Positions 40,501 through 49,882 of a DNA stretch of 64,000 nucleotides are shown piece after piece. Numbering within the stretch: position 1 is the stretch's first letter; each line of letters opens with the position of its first letter. The notes under the pieces are model-generated. The model made no database searches. It had not been told where the DNA came from and saw nothing but the letters and a program-made list of their open reading frames with translations. Source of the stretch: an uncultured Bacteroidia bacterium (GTDB lineage: Bacteria; Bacteroidota; Bacteroidia; NS11-12g; UBA955); NCBI GenBank assembly GCA_943788195.1, contig CALSPH010000001.1:765467-829466 (forward strand), read 5' to 3'. The position numbers were made by a program, and so were the translations under genes.

Positions 40501-40562
40501 GTGTTTTTAGCAGTTTTAACAATCTTCTTTTTGTTCATGGATGTGCCTTTTCTTAACCTCAA
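37515..40562 (-). CDS. GT39-like (PMT/ArnT family) membrane glycosyltransferase with C-terminal TPRs and a degenerate GT2-like N-terminal region
   Basis: 1015 aa; DFNATWDEPGHIKYGE, multiple TMs, FNNHKDIPFALGYIMTAYF, C-terminal TPR pattern. Likely start is the Met of MNKKKIVK. Confidence 0.82.
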   Translation of the reverse strand: MRLRKGTSMNKKKIVKTAKNTASIGNNIIVIKANASKGALKPLGNLCKALAQIKSTSQVYLVGKDSDKWTELTSGVETVKACFENGSIKTAQSLNELELQSFENLFFLPLSFNRDSSSYSKIISKLSRIEPTENGLYGLGKNTFNKRAITGRVFGFFANGWARIIHGINTPNIASGIIGFGIKKFNALRGTYGEKTSELTLLKLGIESGNEIQSIDGDFGNDAFGIGAGFSAIIKSKLAVAQTLPKRFIQAPLAEIKEHGLNWKEGNSPVYKLSYFFAAILLFIVMMFTATDFNATWDEPGHIKYGEDIASYMSTLGDDTTVFVSEAQDKSKGYVDNYQWYGASIDTISHAIHSITGGNIYNVRRYMNGIVSFLMLLMIALLAKHFFGWRAALLALLAGFFSPSFHGHFFNNHKDIPFALGYIMTAYFLIQLLSELPKPKYQTMFMLALGVGFSLSVRASGLAQFGFVFAFLGLHWLLFNKEKGKAFLKYIGWFLAISVTAYIIGISLWPSALRNPISGPLNAFKEFSNFQSLHYMELFEGVRLKDKPWYYEPKLILITAPLMLVIGWAFFALTSIFKKQKARTFGLFVLLVMAFAPTAYAIFKESYLYNGWRHFIFIYPILIVLAVWGWEKLIELLNSIKITKIAIPILAVVLLIPAAIFQIKNHPYHYMYYNELVGGIEGANGNYEFDYWSQTPREAMEWMTENIPEAKNRQIRFASNNIGETFKGQVPGTDSFQHIWCREMQWYDKRCDYVFFTTRTLSKSQILNGNWPPKGTVHEIKIDGVTIGAVAKKQNDYAANAGYLVRAQKLDTALGLMFKAYQNNPKEEEYARGIADIYKGLSQFDSALFYYQIASELKDHNYEASFGLAQCYLNKSGLATGQAIKPELVSKTKKYLEETIKNKSNFYTAYYFLGYIAQTERNDYAAISYFRKTIAADPNADYAYKALGQSYASVGKLDSAIIALSTCMGIEEYKKRPNPDTYRLLADAYQKQGNANLANQVMQRYQQLFGSAPTQ

Positions 40563-40653
40563 ACTTAATGAATACCAATGAAAAAGCTAATATACCAATG
40601 CAAAATATACAAGTTGCTGAAAACCAATCAGAAGTAAAATTGTTTCTACTTCT

Positions 40654-41595
40654 ATGCATAGCGTAAAACTAGCATTGGACTGGTCCCCAAATACCCTACA
40701 TGCAGGGTTCTTTTATGCCCTATTAAAAGGTTGGTATCTAGATGCAGGGATACAACTTGATTTAATCAATCCAGAAGAAAATGATTACGTTTTAACTCCC
40801 GCGAAACAAGTAGCAAACGGTACGGCCCATTTTGGCATCGCCCCAACTGAAAGTGTGTTAAGCTATCAAACCTTATCCACCCCTATTCCGCTGGTCGCGG
40901 TAGCAACACTTTTACAGGAAGATACCAGTGCAATTGTTACTTTAGCAGAAAGCAATTTAACCGAACCGAAGCATTTGGACGGTAAATTGTATGCCTCTTA
41001 TGGAGCGAGATATGAGGATTATATTGTAAAGAAATTAATTCAGAATGATGGTGGCTTTGGTATGCTTAGAATAGCAAATCCTGCTAAACTGGGCATATGG
41101 GACACACTTCTTAAAAACAAGGCAGATGCTACTTGGGTTTTTATGCCTTGGGAGGGTGTAATCGCAAAGCAAAATGAAATTGAATTAAATGCATTTCAAC
41201 TAAAGGATTTTGGCATTCCATATGGTTACTCACCCCTTTTAGTAACGCATGGGGATGTATTGGAAAATTATCCAGATGTATGTAAATCGTTTTTGTCTAT
41301 TACGGCCAAAGCGTTTGAATATGTAGCAGGAAATAGCGATGAGGCTGCAGCATTTTTGTGTGATGAAATGAAACACCCAAACTTTGATAACCCAGATCTT
41401 ATTCAAACGAGCTTGGCAATGCTTCAAGACAAATGGATGCTAAATAAAACTTGGGGTACTATGGAGGATCATGTTTGGAGTGATTTTATCCAATGGCTTT
41501 CTGAAAACAATGTGCTTTGTAATTTAGATGGTGAATCTTTGAGTGAGTTAAATTTGAATATTACAAGTTTGTATACGAATCAGTATTTGCCCTAA
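40654..41595 (+). CDS. SsuA/THI5-like periplasmic-binding-fold protein (NMT1-type), no signal peptide
   Basis: 313 aa; VKLALDWSPNTLHAGFFYALLKGWYLDAGIQLDLINPEEN...QVANGTAHFGIAPTESVL. Confidence 0.82.
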   Translation: MHSVKLALDWSPNTLHAGFFYALLKGWYLDAGIQLDLINPEENDYVLTPAKQVANGTAHFGIAPTESVLSYQTLSTPIPLVAVATLLQEDTSAIVTLAESNLTEPKHLDGKLYASYGARYEDYIVKKLIQNDGGFGMLRIANPAKLGIWDTLLKNKADATWVFMPWEGVIAKQNEIELNAFQLKDFGIPYGYSPLLVTHGDVLENYPDVCKSFLSITAKAFEYVAGNSDEAAAFLCDEMKHPNFDNPDLIQTSLAMLQDKWMLNKTWGTMEDHVWSDFIQWLSENNVLCNLDGESLSELNLNITSLYTNQYLP

Positions 41596-42855
41596 TTACT
41601 CCGGTAACCCTAAGCTATTCAGGTCATCCAGAAAGTCGGTGTTGTTACCAGCAATTCCCTTAATATTTCCATACATATTTTGCGCATTTATCAAGAAGCG
41701 TTCAATTTGTTTTTCTCTCGCTTTCCATATCCCTTGCATTGCTCTTTTTTCTTTCTCAAGATCTGTTTGCATTCCATTAAACACGCTCATCATGCCATTA
41801 AAGGTGTCTTTAAAAGCAGAACTTGTAAAATAGTCATACAACATACTCATTTTGTCACCTTTATTCTCTTGGCTATGTCTTACTTCCGATATTCGGATTA
41901 ATCCTTCGCGTAAAGCATAGCATAAGCCTTTAAATTCATCAAAGGTGCAAATCCAAATGCCATTTTTCATTCCAAAACGATCCATTTCTTTTGGCATTGC
42001 TTGAGTAACAATAACGCCAATATCGGCTTTGTGGTCTCGGACATCATCCTTAAATTTTTCTATCCAAATGGGTTGAAAATCTTTGGTTCTTTTGCTTTCA
42101 TAATAGATTTTACCACAAAGCATGCCCATGTTATTATTAACAATCTGCATGCAATCTCCGCCCCGTGCGCCTTTTTTAATTTCAATTATTTCATCTACAA
42201 TAAAATGGCGCTGCAGGTATTCTTCTATAGCCAATTCTTGTACTTCACCTTGAAGCTGCATGCTCCCTTGTTTTTGCTTGCGAGCCATTTCTTCGGTAAG
42301 CTTTTTTTGATCTTCAAGTTTCTTGAGCAGTTCCTTTTCCTTCAACTCCCAACGTTCGTTCTCTTTTTTGCGCGCGTCAATTTCAATTTGTTCTTTGGCA
42401 GCAAGCAATTTTTTCTGAGTTTCAAAAGCGTGTTTCTCTTCTTGTTCTTTGAGCTTGCTCTGCACTTTAAGCAATTCAATTTTGGCGATGTTTAGCTCCT
42501 TGTTCTTATCTTTTTCTTGGTTTAAAATTTCATGCAACGCCTTCAATTCGGCAGCACTTTTTTCTTCGCTTTCTTTTCGGATTACTTTTTTCAGTTCGAG
42601 CTCTTTCTCAGCAAGATTTTTTTTAAGCTCTTTCCTTAAACGTTCTGTAAAAAGTTCATTTTCCCTTGCTCTGTTTTTTTCGAAACTTAGCCGGGCTTCT
42701 TCCAATTCTTTGGTTTTGGCATTCAAGGTTTCGTGCTGTTTTGAAAGTTGCCCTTGCATTTCTTTGCGTACCTTTTCCTCAGCTTGATGCGACAACACAT
42801 CATCAATATCAATTAAACTTCCGCAATTAGGGCAAGTAATGTGATCTTGGGACAT
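41596..42855 (-). CDS. DUF2130 domain-containing protein (Zn-ribbon, coiled coil, C-terminal DUF2130)
   Basis: 419 aa; ITCPNCGSLIDIDDVLSHQ; long charged coiled coil; GEVQELAIEEYLQRHF...IKKGARGGDCMQIV...IYYESKRTKDFQPIWIEKFKDDVRDHKADIGVIVTQAMP. Confidence 0.92.
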   Translation of the reverse strand: MSQDHITCPNCGSLIDIDDVLSHQAEEKVRKEMQGQLSKQHETLNAKTKELEEARLSFEKNRARENELFTERLRKELKKNLAEKELELKKVIRKESEEKSAAELKALHEILNQEKDKNKELNIAKIELLKVQSKLKEQEEKHAFETQKKLLAAKEQIEIDARKKENERWELKEKELLKKLEDQKKLTEEMARKQKQGSMQLQGEVQELAIEEYLQRHFIVDEIIEIKKGARGGDCMQIVNNNMGMLCGKIYYESKRTKDFQPIWIEKFKDDVRDHKADIGVIVTQAMPKEMDRFGMKNGIWICTFDEFKGLCYALREGLIRISEVRHSQENKGDKMSMLYDYFTSSAFKDTFNGMMSVFNGMQTDLEKEKRAMQGIWKAREKQIERFLINAQNMYGNIKGIAGNNTDFLDDLNSLGLPE

Positions 42856-42917
42856 ACTACAATGTTAATACATCAGCCTTAAAAAAAACAGACTGCTTTG
42901 CTTTTGTGAATAAAAAA

Positions 42918-45353
42918 CTAAAGGCTGGCAGTTAAACCCAAACGGAACATTCTTGGCATGGCCGGACGGAGGCCAAAGGGTCTAACGCTTACATGATTGG
43001 TATTATTCAGTGCATTAAGGATGCTGGCTTTCAGTTTGATGCGTGGGTGAACATGATAGGCGAAATTGAGATCCATAAATAAAGCTGATGGAATTTTTTG
43101 AGCAGCACTTAATTCGCTCTGTCCAGGCTGTGTTCGCATTGCATCAATGAACTTATTGCTTACGTTAAAAGCGAATTTTGCATGTTCTAAACTCAAATTT
43201 AGAAAGGCCTGATGTGGAGCAAAGTAAGGTAAGTGATCATTCTTGGTCACATTACCCCAGCCTTCAAAACTGCTATTAAAAGAAGATTTAAACTGAGCTT
43301 CCGTATATGTGTATCCTATCGTAATCGGCAAGGTAAATTGTTTAGATTTACTGAGAAGTTTGGTAGTAGTAGCAGAAAGCTCTAAGCCATAACTGACAGC
43401 TGCACCGCCATTGAATAGATCACCAGTACCTGACCCGCCTGATGCATTTAGATCAGAACCCAAAAGGTTTTGGTAATCGGTATAGAAAGCAACCGCTTGA
43501 CCACTGAGTAGTGGGGTTTGTGCAATATACCCTGCTTCATAGTTTGTAGATATTTCTGGATTTGCACCTACCGCGCTTCCAGCTGGAGAAAAGCCCTTAT
43601 GTAAGCCTAAGAAAACACTATTCCCTTTCCTGAGATCATAATAAACACCTATGCCTGGAATGAAAATAGCTATTTCGTTTTCTCTTTCCTTTAATTTGGT
43701 GCCGTTTCGATTCACATCATTCTTGCCATAGTCAAGTCTGGTTTGATTTATGTTTTCAAAGCGCAGTCCGGGTTTAATTTCTAATCGATTGGTTTGAAAT
43801 TGATAAGTAAAATATGAGGCCAAGGCATTTGCAGTCTCAATGCGATTGCTTTCAGTGCCTGCAATGCCCTTATTCTGGAGGGATAAGAATCCGTTTAACA
43901 TGCTATACCCATCTTGCCATTGAAATCGATCAATTTGGTCTTGGTGAATACGAATTCCCCACTCGAATGCATGAACAAATTCTTTCTTGGTCGGAATCTT
44001 ATAGTTGATGTTCATTTGTACACCTTTACTGTAATAACTACGATTATTGGCTTTTAACCACAAGATTTCGTTGGCACTACTTTCGCCTTTCAAAATGGAC
44101 AAATAGTAGGGGTTGCCTTGCTCGGCTAATACGTTGCTTAAGGAAACCGTTGAGCCGGCAGAGTCAGTTAAATGGTTCAATTTGTACCAATTTCTATGAA
44201 ATGTATTGGAATAAGCAATGGTAGAAATATTCAGATGTTTTGCTAGTTTTATACGGTGATGAATGGATAACTGCCTTTGTTTGGAATTCATTACATCATT
44301 CTGGGATGAAGCATATCGTTGAAATGGGTCTTCATTAAAATCAACTGCATTTAATCCTAAATAAGTCTCATTAGAGGTTTCATCGGTTTGCCCAATTTTG
44401 AAGGTCATTTTTTGGGGTGTTTTAGCATCAATTCCATTTCTCAAACTAAGTTTTACCAAGTAATCTGATTTGTTAAATCCCGTACTCTGGTTACTGGGTA
44501 AATTTTTAAAGCCATCGCTACGCTGTTGAAGCGTTTGAACCATGAAACCTAAATATTCACCTTGATGGCCTAAACTAGCCAGCATATTTTGGGTGTTAAA
44601 TGATCCCGAATTCATGCTAAGTTTGGCAGAAAATTCTTCGGGAATTGGAGCAGAAATAAAGTTGATTGCACCACCTGTTGTGAAAGGTCCGTACTTAATT
44701 TGCGAACTGCCTTTAACCACTTCAACTCCTTCCATTCTGCCAACACTTGGGAAGTAGTATGCTGCTGGAGCCGCATAAGGTGCCGGGGCTGCTAATATAC
44801 CATCTTCCATTAATGTTATCTTCGAACTGCGCTCAACACCTGTAGCTCTTAAGCCGATGTTTGGTCTTAAACCAAAACCATCTTCCTGTTGAATTTGAAT
44901 TCCAGGAACATTTCTCAAGACTTGGTTTGCATCAGAATATGCAAATTTGTCCAATTCCTTTGGGCCAATATAAGAAGAGCTTCCTGTTATGTTATCAGAG
45001 CCCGAATGTTTAGTCATAAGCAATACCGGATCTAGGGTATTGATATTTTCATTTAGGAAGACATGAACAAATGTGTCTTTATTTCCTCCAAATCGAATGG
45101 TTTTGTGATGGAATCCTTTAGCTAAAAAGAGGAGCGTGGCTTGATCTCCTTGTTTCAGGTTAATTTCAAATGAACCAAAGCTGTTACTCAAACTAAAAAT
45201 GGTGTTGCCAAGGTCAGAAATCTGAACACCAGGAATCACTTTTGTGCTATCAGAATTATAAATTTTTCCTTTTATTGTTGTGGATTGTGCCGCTGAAGAG
45301 CAGGCAAACACAAGAATAAACATAGAAAAAGCAATAAATCTATTTAGAATCAT
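42918..45353 (-). CDS. TonB-dependent receptor (FecA-like) with CarboxypepD_reg domain
   Basis: 811 aa; QVLRNVPGIQIQQEDGFGLRPNIGLRATGVERSSKITLMEDGILAAPAPYAAPAAYYFPSVGRMEGVEVVKGSSQIKYGPFTTGGAINFIS. Confidence 0.94.
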   Translation of the reverse strand: MILNRFIAFSMFILVFACSSAAQSTTIKGKIYNSDSTKVIPGVQISDLGNTIFSLSNSFGSFEINLKQGDQATLLFLAKGFHHKTIRFGGNKDTFVHVFLNENINTLDPVLLMTKHSGSDNITGSSSYIGPKELDKFAYSDANQVLRNVPGIQIQQEDGFGLRPNIGLRATGVERSSKITLMEDGILAAPAPYAAPAAYYFPSVGRMEGVEVVKGSSQIKYGPFTTGGAINFISAPIPEEFSAKLSMNSGSFNTQNMLASLGHQGEYLGFMVQTLQQRSDGFKNLPSNQSTGFNKSDYLVKLSLRNGIDAKTPQKMTFKIGQTDETSNETYLGLNAVDFNEDPFQRYASSQNDVMNSKQRQLSIHHRIKLAKHLNISTIAYSNTFHRNWYKLNHLTDSAGSTVSLSNVLAEQGNPYYLSILKGESSANEILWLKANNRSYYSKGVQMNINYKIPTKKEFVHAFEWGIRIHQDQIDRFQWQDGYSMLNGFLSLQNKGIAGTESNRIETANALASYFTYQFQTNRLEIKPGLRFENINQTRLDYGKNDVNRNGTKLKERENEIAIFIPGIGVYYDLRKGNSVFLGLHKGFSPAGSAVGANPEISTNYEAGYIAQTPLLSGQAVAFYTDYQNLLGSDLNASGGSGTGDLFNGGAAVSYGLELSATTTKLLSKSKQFTLPITIGYTYTEAQFKSSFNSSFEGWGNVTKNDHLPYFAPHQAFLNLSLEHAKFAFNVSNKFIDAMRTQPGQSELSAAQKIPSALFMDLNFAYHVHPRIKLKASILNALNNTNHVSVRPFGLRPAMPRMFRLGLTASL

Positions 45354-45429
45354 TCTTAATAATTTAGTTCGGGCAAACTAAAACCTTATTTAGATTAATT
45401 ACAAATAAAATGACAGGAAAAAGGATGAT

Positions 45430-46659
45430 TTATATCATCTCTTTAAAAGTGCGCTCAATTATGGCAAGTGCTTCATCCAGCTGTTGTTCGTTTATGGTCA
45501 ATGGCGGTGCAAATCGAATAATATGATCATGGGTTTGCTTAGCCAATAATCCGTTTTCTCTAAGTTTAAGACAAACGTCATAGGCCATGTGTCCGTTGAA
45601 AGGTTCGATCACAACACCATTTAGGAGACCCTTCCCTCGAATAGTTGTCATGATTGAAATATTCATGTTTTTCAATCCTTCTCTAAATCGCTCTCCTAAT
45701 ACAAAGGCATTTTCAGTTAGGCCTTCGTCCTTAATTACATCTAAAGCGGCCATGGCAACTTTACAACCCAACGGATTACCCCCAAAAGTTGAACCGTGTT
45801 GACCAGGTTTTAAAGTCAACATAATTTCATCCGATGCTAAAACTGCTGATACGGGCATAACTCCACCGGAAAGTGCCTTTCCTAAAATCAAGATATCTGG
45901 TTTTACATTTTCATAATCACAAGCAAGCAGTTTACCTGTTCGCCCTATTCCAGTTTGCACCTCGTCAGCTATAAAAAGCACGTTATATTGTTTACAAAGT
46001 TTTGCAACACCTTGCAAGTATCCTTCATCTGGCACTACAACTCCTGCTTCACCTTGAATGGGCTCTACCATAAAAGCAGCCACATTTGAATCTTTAAATT
46101 CATTCTCTAAGGCAGCTAAGTCATTATAAGGGATGGTGTCAAAACCAGGAACAAAAGGGCCAAAACCTCCATAACTATCTTCGTCATCTGAGGTACTAAT
46201 AGCCGCAATAGTTCTTCCCCAGAAGTTGCCATCTGCGAATATTATTCGGGCTTTATTCTCAGGAATTCCTTTTACATCATATCCCCATCTACGGGCTAGT
46301 TTGACAGCGGTTTCTCCTCCTTCAACACCAGTGTTCATTGGTAATATGCGGTCATAGCCAAAGTAATTGCACATGTATTCTTCATAAGAGCCCAAGACAT
46401 CATTGAAAAATGCTCTGGAAGTAAGTGTTAACTTTTGAGCCTGATCCGTAAGGGCCTTGATAATTTTAGGGTGACAATGCCCTTGGTTCACGGCACTATA
46501 CGCTGATAAGAAATCATAATATCTATTTCCTTCAGCATCCCAGACAAATACGCCTTCTCCTCTGGTTAAAACAACCGGTAATGGTTTGTAATTAAAAGCT
46601 CCGAATTTTTTCTCTAATTCAATGTGGCGTTCTGATTGGTTTGTGGTTTGCATAGTCAT
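45430..46659 (-). CDS. rocD: Ornithine--oxo-acid transaminase
   Basis: 409 aa; [94 protein letters not shown]. Confidence 0.95.
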   Translation of the reverse strand: MTMQTTNQSERHIELEKKFGAFNYKPLPVVLTRGEGVFVWDAEGNRYYDFLSAYSAVNQGHCHPKIIKALTDQAQKLTLTSRAFFNDVLGSYEEYMCNYFGYDRILPMNTGVEGGETAVKLARRWGYDVKGIPENKARIIFADGNFWGRTIAAISTSDDEDSYGGFGPFVPGFDTIPYNDLAALENEFKDSNVAAFMVEPIQGEAGVVVPDEGYLQGVAKLCKQYNVLFIADEVQTGIGRTGKLLACDYENVKPDILILGKALSGGVMPVSAVLASDEIMLTLKPGQHGSTFGGNPLGCKVAMAALDVIKDEGLTENAFVLGERFREGLKNMNISIMTTIRGKGLLNGVVIEPFNGHMAYDVCLKLRENGLLAKQTHDHIIRFAPPLTINEQQLDEALAIIERTFKEMI

Positions 46660-46723
46660 TTATAACTGCAATATTACATTAATTTAGGCTTAAAAAACTA
46701 CTAAAATCCTTATATTCGTTCAC

Positions 46724-49700
46724 GTGTTTAAGCGGGTTGCTGTTTTTCTTTTTTTAGCCTTTATTACTCAAAGTATTTTAGCTCAGGGGATGTATACCAG
46801 TTTTGGTAGAAACCGAGTGGGGAGCAATAACTATCAATGGCAAACCATGTCGAATTCATTGGTTAGCATTTATTTCCATGATAATGGAACCGTGGTAGCC
46901 AAAAATGCCTTAGAAATATTAACAAGTGAAACAAGCAGCGTAGAGCGAATAATTGGCTCTTCACTCAGTCAGAAAGTGATTATAGTGCTCTACAATAATA
47001 TCAATGAGTTGAAGCAGAGCAACACCGGAATTGTAAATTCACCTATCAATCCAGCAGGTTACAGCCGAATTCGACAGAATATATTTCCAATCTATTTCAA
47101 TGGCGATTATAATCATCTGAAAATTCAAATAAGGAAGGCTCTAGCTAATGCGATATTGACAGATCTGTTTTATGGAGGCAGTGTACAGGAGAAGGTCCGC
47201 TCCAATGTGTTGATTTCCCTTCCAGATTGGTATTATCAAGGATTGCTCAGTTTTATTAGCGACCCTTGGAATGTTGTCATTGATGATGTTATGCGGGACA
47301 AGGTGGAGTACAACAGTTTTAAAAATTTCAATAATCTTAATAAAGAAGATCAGATTATTGCAGGCAAGAGTCTCTGGTTCTTTATTGACAAGAAATATGG
47401 CAAAGAAGCCTTAGCCAATATTATTTTTTGGACGCAATATGAACGAAGTGCAGAACAAGCTTTAGCCAGAACTACGGGCATGGGCATGGGGAATCTTTTG
47501 CAAAGCTGGCGATTGTGGTTCAGAGATCGGTATAGTAAAGAAAATCGATTGGGTCAGATGCCACGAGGAACGGAAAGTTCACCTGAAAAAATCGCAAATT
47601 ATAAGCATACGCGTTTTGCTATTAGTCCCAACGGGAAATATTTGAGTATTGTTACCAATGATAATGGATTAGTTAAAGTGTGGCTCTACAATCTCGCGAA
47701 TAGATCCACGAAATTGCTGAAGAAGTCGGGTTATCGCTCTGAGCATCACTTGAACCAGCAGTATTATCCAATCATTGCCTGGCATCCTTTCAGTCGGAAA
47801 ATTGGAATTATCGATTTTAAGGGTGGTAAGGAAGTGCTGGAGCAGATAAGCATAAACTCGGGTAAGTCTACTTTTACGAATCTGAATTTTTATGATGGAA
47901 TTAGAGATTTCTGTTATTCGCAAGATGGCGACTCGATTATCATGAGTGCATTTTTGAAAGGCCAATCTGACCTTTATTTAATGGATCTTAAAACGGGCAA
48001 GAACACTCAATTGACCAATGATTATTATTTAGATATAAACCCAAGGATGCACCCAAATGGGGATATACTTTTTGCGAGTAGACGCCCTCTTGTTCCAAGT
48101 ACTCAGGAGAATATCCTTAAAGTTTCAAACTATCCTTTAAGTATTTTTAGTTTCACCTCGGGAGGAGCATTAAAGCAATTGGGTAAACCTAAAAATGGAG
48201 CAAACTACACCAACCCTTTGTATTATGGTGACGGACTAATAACTTGTTTAACGGATGAAACAGGGGTAATTAATGCAGTTGTTGCTAAGGATAACGAAGC
48301 ATCTCCATTTACGCTTGTGTCCAATTATAAGAGAAGTGTCTTATATCAAGATATCGCACAAGATGCTGGTAAATTGGCGGAGTTGGTATTATACAAAGGT
48401 AAATATTATGTGTTTCTATCCCATTTAGCAGAAGATGTAATTGGCGAATCCAAAGTCTTTAAACCCTTAATGACCACCTATCGATTGAAAAATCCAGTGG
48501 GTTTTGACGCAGATGTTGAGCCGATTAAAAAGAGGAAAGTAGTCATACCAAAAGATTCTACTCAAACGAAGAATGTGAAGGATAGTGTAATCCAAAAAGA
48601 GCCTTACTTTCTTTCAAATTTTGAGGTGAAAGATTATGACATAAATACCTCAGTAACTGCTCCAGATTTGCCTATAGCTGTTCCTCCAGAGCTTTCGGAG
48701 AAGAACATATACTTTGTTAATTACTTGATTACGCAAACCGATCATTCAAATTTAGGTTATGCATATTACCTGATAGAAATGGACTCGAATGCAATGTGTG
48801 TTCACCCGCTTAGTTTTAACGTTGCTGCTGAAGTATCCGACATATTCAGGAATTACGTAGCAACCGGTGGATTTAGAATTCATGGTGATTTGGCAGGTCA
48901 TGATGCATATCTGAAGTTCAGAGCACTGAAGCATCGCATTGATTTTGAAGGTTCCGTTATGCGCAGGATGCGCATTTATGTAAAATCTTCCAATACGATT
49001 GAAAAAGCAGCTCAAGCTAAATTTTCTGTTGGAGCAAGTTACCCTTTTTCAGAACGCAGTAGAATAAGCCTTGCCTTAGGCGGTCAACAAGATCAAATTG
49101 TAGAGGCATTGGACTATTCTGAAGCCATCAATGAGCCTCGAACCAATCGACAAATGATTACCTCTAAACTGGAATATGTTTTTGATAATACAGTGAATAG
49201 GGGAGTGAATAAAGTTTATGGTATTCGGGCAAAGGCTTATGCAGAACATTATCAATTCATCAAAGAGAAAAGCAGTTTAGTTAATTTGGGGTTTGACATA
49301 CGTAGAACGGTCCCCATTTCTGGAGAGCTTGTTTGGGCAAATCGGCTTGCAGGAGGTATTTCTCCTGGAAAATTTAAAACCATTTATTACTTGGGAGGTA
49401 TTGAGACTTGGATATTGGACGAATACAATCAAGACTTAGGGTTTGCTCGTGATCCAAACTATAAGTTTTTGTCATTAGCACCAAATTTACGTGGATTTAA
49501 CCGAAACATTTCTCATGGCTGGGCCACTGGCGTATTTAGTAGTGAGCTCAGATTCCCCATCATATCTAATTTTTATAAGGCACCCATTTATAGCGACTTT
49601 TTTAGAACCTTTACGCTGAGTTCATTTATGGATATTGGGTCAGCTTGGAATGGTTTTAACCCTTATACTTCTGAGAATCCATTCAATACCAAAACGTTTG

Positions 49701-49879
49701 ATTATCCTAATTATACCGTTTCTGTGACAAGCCCAAGAAACCCGTGGTTAATGGGAACAGGTATAGGCGTAAGAGCAAGTGTCTTAGGCTACTTATTGAA
49801 AGTGGAACGCGCATGGGGTAGATTAGATAAACAATGGAATACGGGTATTACATACTTTTCAATCGGTTTAGATTTCTAA
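46724..49879 (+). CDS. Large secreted protein: degenerate peptidase MA-like N-terminus, TolB-like beta-propeller, C-terminal Omp85-like barrel
   Basis: 1051 aa; signal peptide; KHTRFAISPNGKYLSIVTNDNGLVKVWLYNL and DLYLMDLKTGKNTQLTNDYYLDINPRMHPNGDILFAS propeller repeats; C-terminal NLRGFNRNISHGWATGVFSSELRFPI... barrel. GTG start. Confidence 0.85.
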   Translation: MFKRVAVFLFLAFITQSILAQGMYTSFGRNRVGSNNYQWQTMSNSLVSIYFHDNGTVVAKNALEILTSETSSVERIIGSSLSQKVIIVLYNNINELKQSNTGIVNSPINPAGYSRIRQNIFPIYFNGDYNHLKIQIRKALANAILTDLFYGGSVQEKVRSNVLISLPDWYYQGLLSFISDPWNVVIDDVMRDKVEYNSFKNFNNLNKEDQIIAGKSLWFFIDKKYGKEALANIIFWTQYERSAEQALARTTGMGMGNLLQSWRLWFRDRYSKENRLGQMPRGTESSPEKIANYKHTRFAISPNGKYLSIVTNDNGLVKVWLYNLANRSTKLLKKSGYRSEHHLNQQYYPIIAWHPFSRKIGIIDFKGGKEVLEQISINSGKSTFTNLNFYDGIRDFCYSQDGDSIIMSAFLKGQSDLYLMDLKTGKNTQLTNDYYLDINPRMHPNGDILFASRRPLVPSTQENILKVSNYPLSIFSFTSGGALKQLGKPKNGANYTNPLYYGDGLITCLTDETGVINAVVAKDNEASPFTLVSNYKRSVLYQDIAQDAGKLAELVLYKGKYYVFLSHLAEDVIGESKVFKPLMTTYRLKNPVGFDADVEPIKKRKVVIPKDSTQTKNVKDSVIQKEPYFLSNFEVKDYDINTSVTAPDLPIAVPPELSEKNIYFVNYLITQTDHSNLGYAYYLIEMDSNAMCVHPLSFNVAAEVSDIFRNYVATGGFRIHGDLAGHDAYLKFRALKHRIDFEGSVMRRMRIYVKSSNTIEKAAQAKFSVGASYPFSERSRISLALGGQQDQIVEALDYSEAINEPRTNRQMITSKLEYVFDNTVNRGVNKVYGIRAKAYAEHYQFIKEKSSLVNLGFDIRRTVPISGELVWANRLAGGISPGKFKTIYYLGGIETWILDEYNQDLGFARDPNYKFLSLAPNLRGFNRNISHGWATGVFSSELRFPIISNFYKAPIYSDFFRTFTLSSFMDIGSAWNGFNPYTSENPFNTKTFDYPNYTVSVTSPRNPWLMGTGIGVRASVLGYLLKVERAWGRLDKQWNTGITYFSIGLDF

Positions 49880-49882
49880 TTC

